Assembly (NCBI GenBank): GCA_003671255.1
Contig: QWPF01000015.1
Location: forward strand, 3,458-41,087
Direction of reading: 5' to 3'
Length of the DNA stretch: 37,630 nucleotides
Origin: Planctomycetota bacterium
GTDB lineage: Bacteria > Planctomycetota > Planctomycetia > Gemmatales > Gemmataceae
The notes beneath the pieces were generated by a model. It was not told the origin of the DNA. It searched no databases and was given only the letters and a program-made list of their open reading frames with translations. Position 1 is the stretch's first letter. Each line of letters opens with the position of its first letter. Shown here one piece after another: positions 7,356-16,498 of the stretch. The position numbers and the translations under genes were made by a program.

Positions 7356-8303
7356 ATGGATCCCATGGCAAAAAAAGAAAAACCTCTGTTGAATTATCTG
7401 GTGTACCTTGCCATTCGCATCGTTGTTGCGGCGTTGCAGGCAATACCCCTTGAAGCAGGGAAATCGCTGGCACGAGGCCTGGCTTGGCTAATCTATAAAG
7501 TGGATAAAAGGCACAGGCAGGTGGCGCACGAAAATCTCGCACTCGCTTTCCCAGAACTTGCAGAGGATTTTCCGGCCCGCGATCGTATTGTGCGCAAAGT
7601 TCTCGAACACTTCTGCACCCTCCTTATTGAGATTGTTCACCTGCCCAGAATTATGAACAGTCGCAACTGGCGCAAATTCCTTGACCTAGGCGATAGCCCA
7701 ATCATCGTGGATGCCCTTTTAAAAAACCGACCCCTCATGATTGTCACCGGGCATTTTGGAAACTGGGAGATGGCTGGATTTTCTCTCGGCCTGCTTGGCT
7801 TTACCACCCATGCCATCGCACGAACTCTGGATAATCCCCACCTCGAAAACTTCCTGCGCTCTTTCCGCGAACGCACAGGCCAAAAATTACTCGCCAAGAA
7901 AGGCGACTTCGATCAAATGACGAATATCCTCGCAGCAGGGGGCACTATCGCAACCCTTGCAGATCAAGATGCAGGCCCAAGAGGCCAGTTTGTAGATTTC
8001 TTTGGCAGGCCCGCTTCCACACACAAAGCAATCGCTCTTTTGGCAATGGAATTTAATGTACCCATGGCGGTAGTAGGTGTTCCCCGGGTGGGCAAACCCA
8101 TGAAGTACCAAGTCGTTTGCGAAGATATCATCGACCCGCAAGAATACGAAGGCCGACCCGATGCCCTTCATGCAATCACCCAGCGCTACACCAGCGCACT
8201 CGAACGCATGATCCGTAAATACCCCGAGCAATACTTCTGGCTGCACCGAAGATGGAAGCACCAGCCCCCTGTGAAAAAAAGTAAACAACCCCAGGCCGCA
8301 TAA
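7356..8303 (+). CDS. LpxL/HtrB-family lysophospholipid (lipid A) acyltransferase
   Basis: 315 residues, about the usual length for this family. It transfers an acyl chain, in the classical case the secondary lauroyl group of lipid A, at the inner membrane. Visible evidence: an N-terminal hydrophobic helix (about 11-30), the catalytic H-x4-E motif H133-FGNW-E138, and the DQDAGPRGQFVDFFGRPAS segment and C-terminal YPEQYFWLHRRWKHQ, both characteristic of LpxL/HtrB. With lpxC and the OmpH-like gene in the same window this supports a lipid A-containing outer membrane. A second ATG at 7365 (MAKKEK) is an equally possible start; neither has a strong Shine-Dalgarno. The SET-domain gene follows after 20 bases. 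Confidence 0.9.
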   Translation: MDPMAKKEKPLLNYLVYLAIRIVVAALQAIPLEAGKSLARGLAWLIYKVDKRHRQVAHENLALAFPELAEDFPARDRIVRKVLEHFCTLLIEIVHLPRIMNSRNWRKFLDLGDSPIIVDALLKNRPLMIVTGHFGNWEMAGFSLGLLGFTTHAIARTLDNPHLENFLRSFRERTGQKLLAKKGDFDQMTNILAAGGTIATLADQDAGPRGQFVDFFGRPASTHKAIALLAMEFNVPMAVVGVPRVGKPMKYQVVCEDIIDPQEYEGRPDALHAITQRYTSALERMIRKYPEQYFWLHRRWKHQPPVKKSKQPQAA

Positions 8304-8323
8304 CACTCCCCACAAGGATTACC

Positions 8324-8695
8324 ATGATCAGCAATGAATCCGATGCTCGATTCTATGTTGCGAAATCCACCATCAAGGGTGCGGGTAAGGGTTTGTTTGC
8401 CAAGATTGCAATCGCAAAAGGCGATAAGCTCGAAGTGTTAGGAGTGTTAGTGCCTGCAAAATCGCTTGCAGACCGCTGCACCACCTACGCAGATGCGTAC
8501 AAGTTTCGCATCGGGAAATATCTGCTGATTCCCACGGGGCTTGGGGGGATTGCCAATCATTGCGATACCCCCAACGCCAAGAAAATCATCAAGGGTTCGA
8601 GGGTTTATTTAAGCGCCCTCAGGGATATCAACAAAGGCGAAGAAGTGCTTTACATCTATGGTGCCTACGCCCAGAAACGCTTCTTAAAAGGTTAA
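8324..8695 (+). CDS. Small SET-domain protein (putative lysine methyltransferase)
   Basis: 123 residues, essentially one stand-alone SET domain. Motifs in order: S-T-I-K-G-A-G-K-G-L-F-A at about 15-26, N-H-C-D-T-P-N-A at about 78-85 (the N-H-x-C/D-x-P-N-A motif of SET enzymes), and INKGEEVLYIYGAYA near the end (the E-L-x-x-x-Y region that lines the S-adenosylmethionine site). Methylation of a protein lysine is the family role; the target is unknown, and small bacterial SET proteins are poorly studied. It follows the acyltransferase gene after 20 bases with AGGA upstream of its ATG, so the two are probably co-transcribed. A hairpin terminator lies just after it. Confidence 0.85.
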   Translation: MISNESDARFYVAKSTIKGAGKGLFAKIAIAKGDKLEVLGVLVPAKSLADRCTTYADAYKFRIGKYLLIPTGLGGIANHCDTPNAKKIIKGSRVYLSALRDINKGEEVLYIYGAYAQKRFLKG

Positions 8696-8699
8696 TATC

Positions 8700-8731
8700 A
8701 AAATAACAACATCTAGATGAGTTGTTATTTT
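8700..8731. terminator. AT-rich bidirectional terminator
   Basis: Perfect 11-base arms AAAATAACAAC (8700-8710) and GTTGTTATTTT (8721-8731) with a 10-base loop. The loop centre is itself part of the palindrome CATCTAGATG (8710-8719). It sits between the SET gene and the convergent transglutaminase-like gene, whose stop codon lies inside the right arm. Confidence 0.65.
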
Positions 8732-9819
8732 ACAGGATCCATTTTCTTCTCGCGCTTGGTCACTTTCCAATCCTGCGTGACCTTTACTGTACCTAGTGTG
8801 GTGGCCTGGGTGTAAATCCAATAGGCGGGAGATTGCAGCGCAATAATGTTGATGCGCTTGTTACTCAGTGGGTTGTGCACATCAATATTCGGATCAACAT
8901 GCTGCGTGAAAAATGCTGCATAATCAATTCCAAAACAGGTATCCGGATCGATCTTATTCTTCTTGCTGTAAAGCGCAGAACCCGGATCTGCAGGCACCCA
9001 GCCTATATCTTCAGCAAAAAACTCACACCTTACACTCATCTGGTTTGATCCTTTGATCTTTTGTTTTTCCATCTCTGCTGCAGTCATCACCATGCGACCC
9101 CAAAGCGACCTTGCAGGAACCTTGTTCGCACGAAGTATCGCAACAAATAAATTTGAGATCCCGCCTGCATCCGACTTCATCATGATGCTTACCGCAGTTG
9201 ATTTGCGATCCATATTTTCTGCGAGATCAAAATCTAACTTGTAATTGATCTGCCTGAATACTTTGCGTGCGAAGTCAAGATCGCGCTCTCCCGCCTGGCG
9301 TATCAACTTGTTATTCTCCATCCATGCCTGAAATTCTTTATCCTTGAATTTCACATCGCCCCACTCCATCAGATACAGATTTTTTTCCTGTTCCTTCAAA
9401 GGTTCTACTTTCACCACGGGCATATCAGCAGTCGCAGGAACCAACTTCCTCGCGATTAACTCCGCCTGATAACTTACTTTTACATCAATTAAATCTTTGT
9501 TGATTGCCTCCTTCACGGGCAGACGGGTTAAATAAACCGTTCTCATCAAGGGGCTGAAATCGCGGACAGGCACAGGTGCAGTCTTAGCGTTCAACACCTG
9601 CACCTTCGTTTGTACATTTTTCTGTGTGGGAAGCTCAGGTGCCTTGCAGGTGAAAATCCCCCACTCTTTAACATCCATGTTTTGCCCACTCGCCCTGAAT
9701 GAAAGTTCCCCTTCAAACAAAACCGTTTCCACATTCTCAAAGCTCCAGCGGGTTACCACGGGTTTCTTAACATCATCCGTCTGATTCAACAGCAACCCTA
9801 ATATCAAATTCAAGATCAT
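8725..9819 (-). CDS. Transglutaminase-like protein lacking the catalytic Cys and His
   Basis: 364 residues with a short hydrophobic N-terminus (about 1-12) that may be a signal. The C-terminal half is a transglutaminase-like (papain-fold) domain: S-D-A-G-G-I-S-N-L-F-V-A-I-L-R at 216-230, then NKVPAR, then CEFFAEDIGWVPADP at 265-279. Aligned to the family pattern (G-x-C ... LFVALLRA-x-GIPAR ... H-x-W-x-E ... GWVPVDP), the catalytic Cys falls on A218, the His on S262 and the conserved Trp on R264; the Asp (D278) remains. It should therefore be inactive as a protease or crosslinker and may bind a ligand or protein. It lies 12 bases downstream of the 649-residue secreted protein gene, so the two form an operon. 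Confidence 0.8.
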   Translation of the reverse strand: MILNLILGLLLNQTDDVKKPVVTRWSFENVETVLFEGELSFRASGQNMDVKEWGIFTCKAPELPTQKNVQTKVQVLNAKTAPVPVRDFSPLMRTVYLTRLPVKEAINKDLIDVKVSYQAELIARKLVPATADMPVVKVEPLKEQEKNLYLMEWGDVKFKDKEFQAWMENNKLIRQAGERDLDFARKVFRQINYKLDFDLAENMDRKSTAVSIMMKSDAGGISNLFVAILRANKVPARSLWGRMVMTAAEMEKQKIKGSNQMSVRCEFFAEDIGWVPADPGSALYSKKNKIDPDTCFGIDYAAFFTQHVDPNIDVHNPLSNKRINIIALQSPAYWIYTQATTLGTVKVTQDWKVTKREKKMDPVK

Positions 9820-9831
9820 GAGAAACTCCTT

Positions 9832-11781
9832 TTACTTGTTGGACTCTATCAAGATGGGAATGCGCAAGAGTTCCCAATCTTTTTTACCTTCGAGATAATT
9901 CAAATATTGCGCGCACGCAGAAATCAAATGGGCATAACCGCCCGTATCTGAATAATGATCCCAATCTGAGCCTGTTTCCAAAGCAGTTGGAATAAACCCT
10001 TTGGTCGCAAAAACTTTGCTCCAGTTGAAAATACCTTCTGCTACTTCTTTCTCAAGACTTTTAACAACATCCGCTTGGCTGCTTGCCAAGATAAATTCCA
10101 CTTCATCGCCTTCAATTTTAATTGCATACTTTTCCAGTTCGATGCAATTCATCCAAGGAGACTGGGCTTTGTTCACCGCGGTGGGAATCACACAATCGAT
10201 GGTTCTATTTCCACCATTAAGTGTTGCAGAAATTTTTCCGCTGAGCAATACCCCTGCAAAACTTCTTGCCTCTAGATTCCCATCATCCTTGATGATCAAA
10301 TCGCATCCAAATCGCTTTGAATCACTAATCTGCATGATCGAGATTTTCTTGATGCTATTTGGAAGAGTTGCTTTAATCCCAATCGAAGAAGGCGTAGCTT
10401 CCACCGAAACAACATGATTGCCTAACTTAAGGTTAGTGAGTACGGCATTCTTACTTGGGTTGATAAGTAAATCATGAATATTTACTCTGGGAATCCCCTT
10501 AAAAAGCATCCCGATAGAAGTGTCCCAAACATCGGGGAATTGCTTGAACGCTTGCAACGCCAATGCGCATTGGATCATATTTTGTGGCCCGAATCTCGAA
10601 CCCATCGGCCTGGGCTTTCCTGAAGGGCCTTTCTTATCGGAACGATAATCAGCAGGCTTCCCCGCAATGAAGTTAATCGGATGTAAATCAAATCGATTCA
10701 TCCCTGCCGCTACTAATGCATCATCTGAATAATAACGATAAAGCTTAGGCTCGGTATAGGCATCGTAAACAAGTTTAAATGCAGCAGCTTGGGGCAACTT
10801 ACCATGCCTAGCTATCGCAGCATAATACTTATACTGTTGATCATCTGCAAAACCAGGGGTGGGGTATTTGCGATCAGCGATGGCAGCTTGCAGAGCTTGT
10901 TTGTAATGATTATTTAATAGCGCCAGATTTAATACCGAGGCATCAGGCACTAAGCGCATGAACGCAGGATCTGAAAGTACAAGCGCAGCAGGGGCATCAC
11001 ACATCGGGATATGGCCATGATGGCGCATCCTGCAAGCCTGCAGGTTTTGAGCAGCATCGGAAAGTTCACTGCGAAAGCAATCGCCATCGTTGCCTTTGTA
11101 TTCTCTGTAATAAAGCCAGGAGAGCTGGAGCAAAACCCCTAGATCTTGGGCCAGATGGTTTGAAGAGCCCAAAGAGAACCCCGAAAGGGCAAACTCTGGG
11201 TTTGGTTTTTTATCACTGACAAACTGATCAAACGAAGGAAAAGCAGGGAGCGGATTTTTGTCGCGCAATCGCTCTAAGCTAACCGAACCGCCATCATCCC
11301 ACCAATAAGGGACGAATCCTTTTTCTCCTTCTTGAAAGAGCCATTCTTTCTGCTGGGCCCAGATTTGTTGAGATGCGGGCCTTGCATGGTTTGTCTTGTT
11401 CGAGAAGATTTTATCGGAGTGATTCAGCACCCTGCAATAAAAGGGGAGCAGATTCTTTTCAAGCAGATCGCGGTAAAGAGGATCGCCTGTTGCAAGGCTG
11501 GCATTAACCATGGCTGCACCAAACCAAGCGCCATCATGCATGGTATCCAAGGCTTCGCCCTGAACAAAACAAGCAGGGGCTTTTTCTTTACGCATGTCAC
11601 GATATTCGTAAGTCATGCCATGCTGCATGGTTTCTTTACTGGTTCGCATGTGTTTCTCTGCAACAAATGTTGCAAGATTCTTCATGAACAAACGGGTGTC
11701 TTCTTTTGAAAGCTGATCTTGGGCGATAGAAGGGATTGCAAGCAAGCACATCAGCAAAATAATGCCCGAAAATTTAAGCAT
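9832..11781 (-). CDS. Large secreted protein of unknown function, possibly an alpha/alpha-barrel
   Basis: 649 residues with a clear Sec signal peptide (MLKFSG, hydrophobic core, cleavage probably after IPSIA). I do not recognise the family. The body is rich in helices with aromatic and histidine-containing turns, e.g. MHDGAWFGAAM, WWDDGG and CRMRHHGHIPMCDAP, which is reminiscent of alpha/alpha-toroid carbohydrate-active enzymes, but no diagnostic motif was found. The region after about 450 reads as beta-rich (NHVVSVEATPSSIGIKA and similar). It is the first gene of a two-gene unit with the degenerate transglutaminase-like protein, so the two probably act together in the envelope. Several cysteines suggest an oxidising compartment. 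Confidence 0.75.
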   Translation of the reverse strand: MLKFSGIILLMCLLAIPSIAQDQLSKEDTRLFMKNLATFVAEKHMRTSKETMQHGMTYEYRDMRKEKAPACFVQGEALDTMHDGAWFGAAMVNASLATGDPLYRDLLEKNLLPFYCRVLNHSDKIFSNKTNHARPASQQIWAQQKEWLFQEGEKGFVPYWWDDGGSVSLERLRDKNPLPAFPSFDQFVSDKKPNPEFALSGFSLGSSNHLAQDLGVLLQLSWLYYREYKGNDGDCFRSELSDAAQNLQACRMRHHGHIPMCDAPAALVLSDPAFMRLVPDASVLNLALLNNHYKQALQAAIADRKYPTPGFADDQQYKYYAAIARHGKLPQAAAFKLVYDAYTEPKLYRYYSDDALVAAGMNRFDLHPINFIAGKPADYRSDKKGPSGKPRPMGSRFGPQNMIQCALALQAFKQFPDVWDTSIGMLFKGIPRVNIHDLLINPSKNAVLTNLKLGNHVVSVEATPSSIGIKATLPNSIKKISIMQISDSKRFGCDLIIKDDGNLEARSFAGVLLSGKISATLNGGNRTIDCVIPTAVNKAQSPWMNCIELEKYAIKIEGDEVEFILASSQADVVKSLEKEVAEGIFNWSKVFATKGFIPTALETGSDWDHYSDTGGYAHLISACAQYLNYLEGKKDWELLRIPILIESNK

Positions 11782-11955
11782 GAAAGATGCCCCATAAGTT
11801 AAACATAACTGTAGACATTATTATTGCAGCTAGAGAGCCTAGCAACAATGTTCAACTTTAAGGTGTTAAAAGAAAAAAGAGGAGATGAGTTTTGAAAGGC
11901 AGAGTGAAACAAGTTGCTCCAAGGAAAGAATCATCCCCCGGAGCCACAAAAACAT

Positions 11956-13038
11956 CTACTCAGAAGCTGCTATGTTTTTCAAAGGGTGAAACCTGGACTG
12001 AACCCATTCAAGCGCTTTAGGAACCGCTTTGGTGCCACTCTTCAAGTCGTGCTGACCTTGTGGGTCATAATCAACGGTAATCTTGATGCCCCGCTTGTTT
12101 GCAACCTCGAGGAAACTTTCTACCTGATTGGGAATGTGAAACTCATCTTTGCCACCGTAGGAAATATAAAGATCCATTTCCCCATCTTTAAGATTGTACG
12201 CTTCCATGATTTCTATAGGGTTGATCGCACTTAAACCGCTGAGTGCCTGATTACCCATACCAAAAAGAGGTCGATACAAAGTACCAAAGCGAAGTACAAA
12301 AAACTTTCTGGTGCCCAGAGGCTCTAGGCCCCTCATGCGAGATCTGAAAGACCACGCTTCAGGCACATATTTTCCCTTGTAATCGCCATTACCATCCACA
12401 TACCGAAGATTCAATAAAGGCATGAAGGCAATCGCAACCTTGAAACGATCTCGATGCTTGATGCCCAAGGCAAAAGAAGCTGAACCTCCCATGGAAGGCC
12501 CTAATATTGCGTGAAAATCCCGCTCCGGCCTAATGGAATAATTCGCCATCATAAAGTTGTAAACATCCTCCATGACATAATCTTCAAAGTTCCCCGCACG
12601 GGAGTTCGCCCAAAAGGTTGCAGGCTTGCTTAAACTTGCCTTACCATTCATGCTGCCATCAGGCGCCACAAGAATAACCGGATCCAACTTCCCGTCCTTA
12701 ATCGCCTGATCAAACTTATCAACCTGGGCTTGAAAGAAAAACTCTTCATCCTGCGCTGCTCCATGCAAAAACATCGCAAAAGGATATTTCTTTGCAGGGT
12801 CATATCCGGGGGGAAGATAGACATACATATCCCGCTTCTGCCCGAGTGCATTGGAATAAATACGGCGATCCTTCCCATGGTTGTTGGTGTAATCAACCAG
12901 GTTGCCATGCAGCATGCGGTTGACCCGTTCGAACTGGTGTCTGCCTAAAACCGCAGGGGGTGCCTGGCCTATACCTACACCATCGACCCAGAATGAAACA
13001 ATGAAGGACCAGAATGTTTCCATAGTATTTTTTTGCAT
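11956..13038 (-). CDS. Alpha/beta-hydrolase esterase (paralogue B)
   Basis: 360 residues, paralogous to the gene at 4677-5738 over nearly the full length. Nucleophile S182 in GPSMGG, acid probably D298 in YGGKDEF, histidine H330 in PQGQHD; oxyanion-hole strand FLHGAAQDE. The N-terminus (MQKNTMETFWSFIVSFW) has a weak hydrophobic helix and no good cleavage site, unlike paralogue A, so export is less certain. An internal ATG at 13023 is an alternative start. Substrate unknown. The two paralogues lie about 6 kb apart in opposite orientation, so this is not a simple tandem duplication. Confidence 0.83.
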   Translation of the reverse strand: MQKNTMETFWSFIVSFWVDGVGIGQAPPAVLGRHQFERVNRMLHGNLVDYTNNHGKDRRIYSNALGQKRDMYVYLPPGYDPAKKYPFAMFLHGAAQDEEFFFQAQVDKFDQAIKDGKLDPVILVAPDGSMNGKASLSKPATFWANSRAGNFEDYVMEDVYNFMMANYSIRPERDFHAILGPSMGGSASFALGIKHRDRFKVAIAFMPLLNLRYVDGNGDYKGKYVPEAWSFRSRMRGLEPLGTRKFFVLRFGTLYRPLFGMGNQALSGLSAINPIEIMEAYNLKDGEMDLYISYGGKDEFHIPNQVESFLEVANKRGIKITVDYDPQGQHDLKSGTKAVPKALEWVQSRFHPLKNIAASE

Positions 13039-13285
13039 ATGAGTTCAGATAGGTTCGCATGTTCAACCCCAATGGCTATCATGCGTTCAGAAATAATGTG
13101 CACCACAGTCGGCATAGAGGCGGGGGAAACTTTAATTAAAATTGAAATTTTTTCAAAATGAAGGGTCGGTTATAACGACAGGTGAAGCCAAACAACCTTG
13201 GTAGAAAATGCCTTGCTAGGATTAACAGCAATCATTTCCCGTGCTTTTTGCTCTGCGAGATAGGTGGAGTGATTGTAGTAATTAT

Positions 13286-14281
13286 TTACTTTAATTGGAT
13301 GTTGACGGGGATGATCACGCTTTGGGTTTGATGGCCTTTTAAAAGGACCCGAAGCTCTGCGATGGTTTCGCCCGGTGGGAGTTTCTTTTCATCCAAAAGT
13401 AATCTGATGGTTGCATCATCCCCGGGGCCTTGCGCCCAAGTGCATTTGAATGCAGGATGCGAACATTCTACTTTATCAACCTTCACGGGCTCGGTGCCTG
13501 CTTTATTAATGCGCACCATTTTTGCCCCAAAAGGAATTCCAACACTTCCTTCTAAATACAACCTTGAAGGTGCGGCACTCGCCAACTTCCCATCGCGTTT
13601 TACAATCGTCAGTGGGATTTTCATCTCTCCATAAGAAGCATCATCAGAAACCAAATGAATCCAAAGATCATGCTTACCCGGCGTTAACAACTCTGAAATA
13701 AAAACCGTGATAATTTGAATAGATTCTTTATTTTCGTTGAGGGTTGGGGGATGAATCTGAAATGTAACCCGAGCGTTGCTTGAGTCCGCTGCAATAATTC
13801 GCATGGGCTTGGCACGCATATCTTTCACGCTGAAAGTATGCGTGATCGCCCGGTCGGTAAAAATCGCAGATGCTGCGGGGGTAACTTCCACCTCCACTTG
13901 AATCAAAGCTTTAACCTCTAATGCTAGCTCCTTGATTTCCCCTGCTTCTTTGTAACGAATGTTGATGCTGAAACGATGAGCGCCCTGAGGTTTGGTCAGC
14001 GTGTGGATTTCAATGGGCAAGGTAATTGCTTCACCAGGGTTTAAAATTGTCTTAGAGAGAGTGGGCCGTAAACAACCACAACTAGGCAGAGCCTCAAGAA
14101 TGTGAATAGCTTCCTTACCTTGATTGTTAAGCGCAAATAAATGCTTGAAAGGCTTGCCCGCAAGCAAATGGCCTGCATTAAAAGAAGGTTCTGGGCAAAT
14201 AAGTTCAGCTCGAACACAAGGCGCTCCTGCCCATAACCCCAAACCTAACACAACCAATGTTATCAACCTGCTTTTTGTCAT
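13286..14281 (-). CDS. DUF1573-family secreted protein
   Basis: 331 residues with an N-terminal signal peptide (hydrophobic 7-20, cleavage near VRA). The first domain matches DUF1573: FNAGHLLAGKPFKHLFALNNQGKEA-type opening and the signature S-C-G-C (C68, C70), followed by LNPGEAITLPIEI. The remainder looks like further immunoglobulin-like beta domains (AKPMRIIAADSS, PVKVDKVECSHPAF). The family is common in Planctomycetes and Bacteroidetes and is extracytoplasmic; its function is not established. The gene is divergent from the large membrane protein gene at 14468 across 186 bases. Confidence 0.85.
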   Translation of the reverse strand: MTKSRLITLVVLGLGLWAGAPCVRAELICPEPSFNAGHLLAGKPFKHLFALNNQGKEAIHILEALPSCGCLRPTLSKTILNPGEAITLPIEIHTLTKPQGAHRFSINIRYKEAGEIKELALEVKALIQVEVEVTPAASAIFTDRAITHTFSVKDMRAKPMRIIAADSSNARVTFQIHPPTLNENKESIQIITVFISELLTPGKHDLWIHLVSDDASYGEMKIPLTIVKRDGKLASAAPSRLYLEGSVGIPFGAKMVRINKAGTEPVKVDKVECSHPAFKCTWAQGPGDDATIRLLLDEKKLPPGETIAELRVLLKGHQTQSVIIPVNIQLK

Positions 14282-14467
14282 TTACCTCTCTAGCCTCATT
14301 CTGATAGTTTCCACCATGACGGTTGGCAACCTTGTAACCAAATTCAGGATTGGATCAATCTCAGTTGTGTACTTCAAAATTGTTAAAAACTTTTGTACGA
14401 AATGTCTTGGTTGTTACCACTAATAAGGTGACTCGACTTCTTCATTTAATTCTTCGGGAAGAAACGC

Positions 14468-16444
14468 ATGCGCATTAACTATAAATTCCTCTTCAATTAC
14501 CTCGATGATCGGCTTGATACCTCGCAAACCCATGAACTCATGACTTTGCTTAAAGAAGAACCCAAAGTCCGCGAAATGCTCGATCGACTCAACCAGGTTT
14601 TAAAAAACCCTCTCCTTCAACAACCCCATGGCAAAGAAGGTACATGGCCCAATGCCAATCTCGTTTCTGCCTACCTTGAAGGAACCCTGAAAGGCGATGA
14701 CCTCAAAGCCGTCGAAGATGTTTTACAATCAGATGATCACTTCTTGGCACATGTTGCAACCTGCCATAAAGTTGTCAGTGGTTTGATTCCCATCCCTATT
14801 CCACCAAGGGCTTCGATCCGATCCTACGAATTGGGAAAAGAAGTGGGGGCAACACAAACAGCACCCCCAAAACCCAAGCTCAGACTTTCTGGTACGCCCA
14901 AACCCCAGACACAACCAAAAGTGATTTCAAAAAACAAATTGATTCTCATGATCAGCGGGCCCATGTTGATGATAGTTCTTGGAATGCTTTTACTTAAAGT
15001 CTTTCCTGCAACGGTAAAAAAAGTAAACGAATCCGAGCCTATTTCTGAAGCACCCAAGGTACAACAAGAAACCATCCCCCTCGTAAAGTACCCTGAAAAA
15101 AAAGAAACACCCATTGATGTTGCAAAGGTCGAGATGAAGAAAATTGAACCTTCAAATCCGATAACCAAAGACCCACCTCCAACTCCCAAGGCGGAAGTGA
15201 AAGTTGTAAAAACGCTTGGAAAACCTGATGGTGAAACTCAAACCCAAATCGCAAGCTTGCAAGAAGTTCCAAAAGAAAAAATCCTGCTTTTACACACCGC
15301 CCTCGAAAACCAACCTTTTACTCGAGCATTAAATCCCACCCACCTCAGCACTTCACTCATTTATCTGTGCCTGCCAGGCAGCACGCTCAACTCCGAGATT
15401 AACAACCAATTACAAATTAACCACCCTCTACAAGTAAACTTCGTGGGGGAAACCAGAGGGGTAAGCTTCGATCCCATGCATGCACCCTGCGTGTTCAAAT
15501 TTTATAACAGGGGTGCAAACCAAGTAGATATGGCTTTAAAAAGTGGCAGAGTTTCCATTAAAACAAAAACTCCTGCAACAATCATCGTGCGCTCCTGGGA
15601 TTTAAAAACAGCCTTCGAAGTTAATCTGAAAAATGATTCAGAGCTAGTATTTGAAACAAACACAAATACGATTCTTCTGGGAGTAGTGCAGGGGTCTTGC
15701 ATCATTCACCAGGAAGGGAAGGAAAAACCACTGCCTGAATTTCTTGCAGGCAGCCTACTTACAATCAACGCTCAAGGAGAAACGAAAAAACTAACTTCTC
15801 AAGAAAACAATTTGATCTTTTCAAACCAACCCATCCCCCTTGAGTTCATCTCCAACAACAAAGCCCAGGGCGCTGCCCTAGATGAACTACTACTTGCATT
15901 AAAACCCAATCTGGATCTCTCCCAGGCTATTCTGGCTTACATTCTTGCCAACAATAGCAATGATGCCAGGCGGAACATTGGATGCATGGCGTTGGCAGCA
16001 TTGGGGGAATGGAAAAAACTTCTGGAATTATGGCGCACCGACACCAACCAACAAAGTCTACTGAAACTATATTCCATCCAAGGATTAAAATTATGGTTGA
16101 TGATCGAACCAACAGGTGCGAAGTTTCTTTATGATGCTTCTTTGAAAGAAGGTTGGTTACCGCAGGCAGGCTACACCCCTGAACAATCTCAGATTCTTAA
16201 AAACCTTCTGGCACCTCGGCCCAATGTAGCTCGAAAGCAAGATTACGAAGAGTTGTTCGGATTATTGTTAAATGAGAATACAAAAATACGAGAGTTGGCA
16301 TACCTGCAATTGCGATACTACGCTAAAACCGAAAAGGAAATTCCCAACTTCCTGCCTTTGGCGCAGCCTGCCTCGCGCACCGTTGAGGTGACTAGATGGC
16401 AGGAAATGCTCAGAAATGGCCTTTTACCTGTCCAGCCTGAATAA
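14468..16444 (+). CDS. Large single-pass membrane protein, anti-sigma/FecR-like layout
   Basis: 658 residues, not a family I can name. The cytosolic part (1-156) has two short helical repeats of the type LDDRLDTSQTHEL...LLKEEPKV and VSAYLEGTLKGDDLKAV...LQSDDHF, as seen in N-terminal domains of planctomycete anti-sigma-like proteins, but without an H-x3-C-x2-C zinc motif. One membrane helix lies at about 157-180. A Lys/Pro/Glu-rich linker (to about 260) leads to an outer domain with beta-strands resembling the FecR iron-dicitrate regulator fold (about 300-450), and a helical C-terminus. GGGAAG lies upstream of the ATG. No sigma-factor gene is adjacent, so a regulatory role is only inference. 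Confidence 0.7.
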   Translation: MRINYKFLFNYLDDRLDTSQTHELMTLLKEEPKVREMLDRLNQVLKNPLLQQPHGKEGTWPNANLVSAYLEGTLKGDDLKAVEDVLQSDDHFLAHVATCHKVVSGLIPIPIPPRASIRSYELGKEVGATQTAPPKPKLRLSGTPKPQTQPKVISKNKLILMISGPMLMIVLGMLLLKVFPATVKKVNESEPISEAPKVQQETIPLVKYPEKKETPIDVAKVEMKKIEPSNPITKDPPPTPKAEVKVVKTLGKPDGETQTQIASLQEVPKEKILLLHTALENQPFTRALNPTHLSTSLIYLCLPGSTLNSEINNQLQINHPLQVNFVGETRGVSFDPMHAPCVFKFYNRGANQVDMALKSGRVSIKTKTPATIIVRSWDLKTAFEVNLKNDSELVFETNTNTILLGVVQGSCIIHQEGKEKPLPEFLAGSLLTINAQGETKKLTSQENNLIFSNQPIPLEFISNNKAQGAALDELLLALKPNLDLSQAILAYILANNSNDARRNIGCMALAALGEWKKLLELWRTDTNQQSLLKLYSIQGLKLWLMIEPTGAKFLYDASLKEGWLPQAGYTPEQSQILKNLLAPRPNVARKQDYEELFGLLLNENTKIRELAYLQLRYYAKTEKEIPNFLPLAQPASRTVEVTRWQEMLRNGLLPVQPE

Positions 16445-16468
16445 TCTTCTTCTTTGAAAGGTGAAGAC

Positions 16469-16498
16469 TTATAGAATAATCTTTGATTAATTCTATAA
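16469..16498 (+). promoter_or_regulatory. Inverted repeat over the ribosome binding region of the quinone oxidoreductase
   Basis: Perfect 9-base arms TTATAGAAT (16469-16477) and ATTCTATAA (16490-16498), 12 bases apart, end at the AAGG (16497-16500) that precedes the ATG at 16509. As RNA it could mask the ribosome site; as DNA it could be an operator for a dimeric regulator. There is no T-tract, so a terminator for the upstream gene is unlikely. Confidence 0.4.

Noticed and set aside
10001-10417. Plus-strand 138-codon frame with hydrophobic stretches
   Set aside because: It is antisense to the 649-residue secreted protein gene, whose frame has a signal peptide and continuous coding character.
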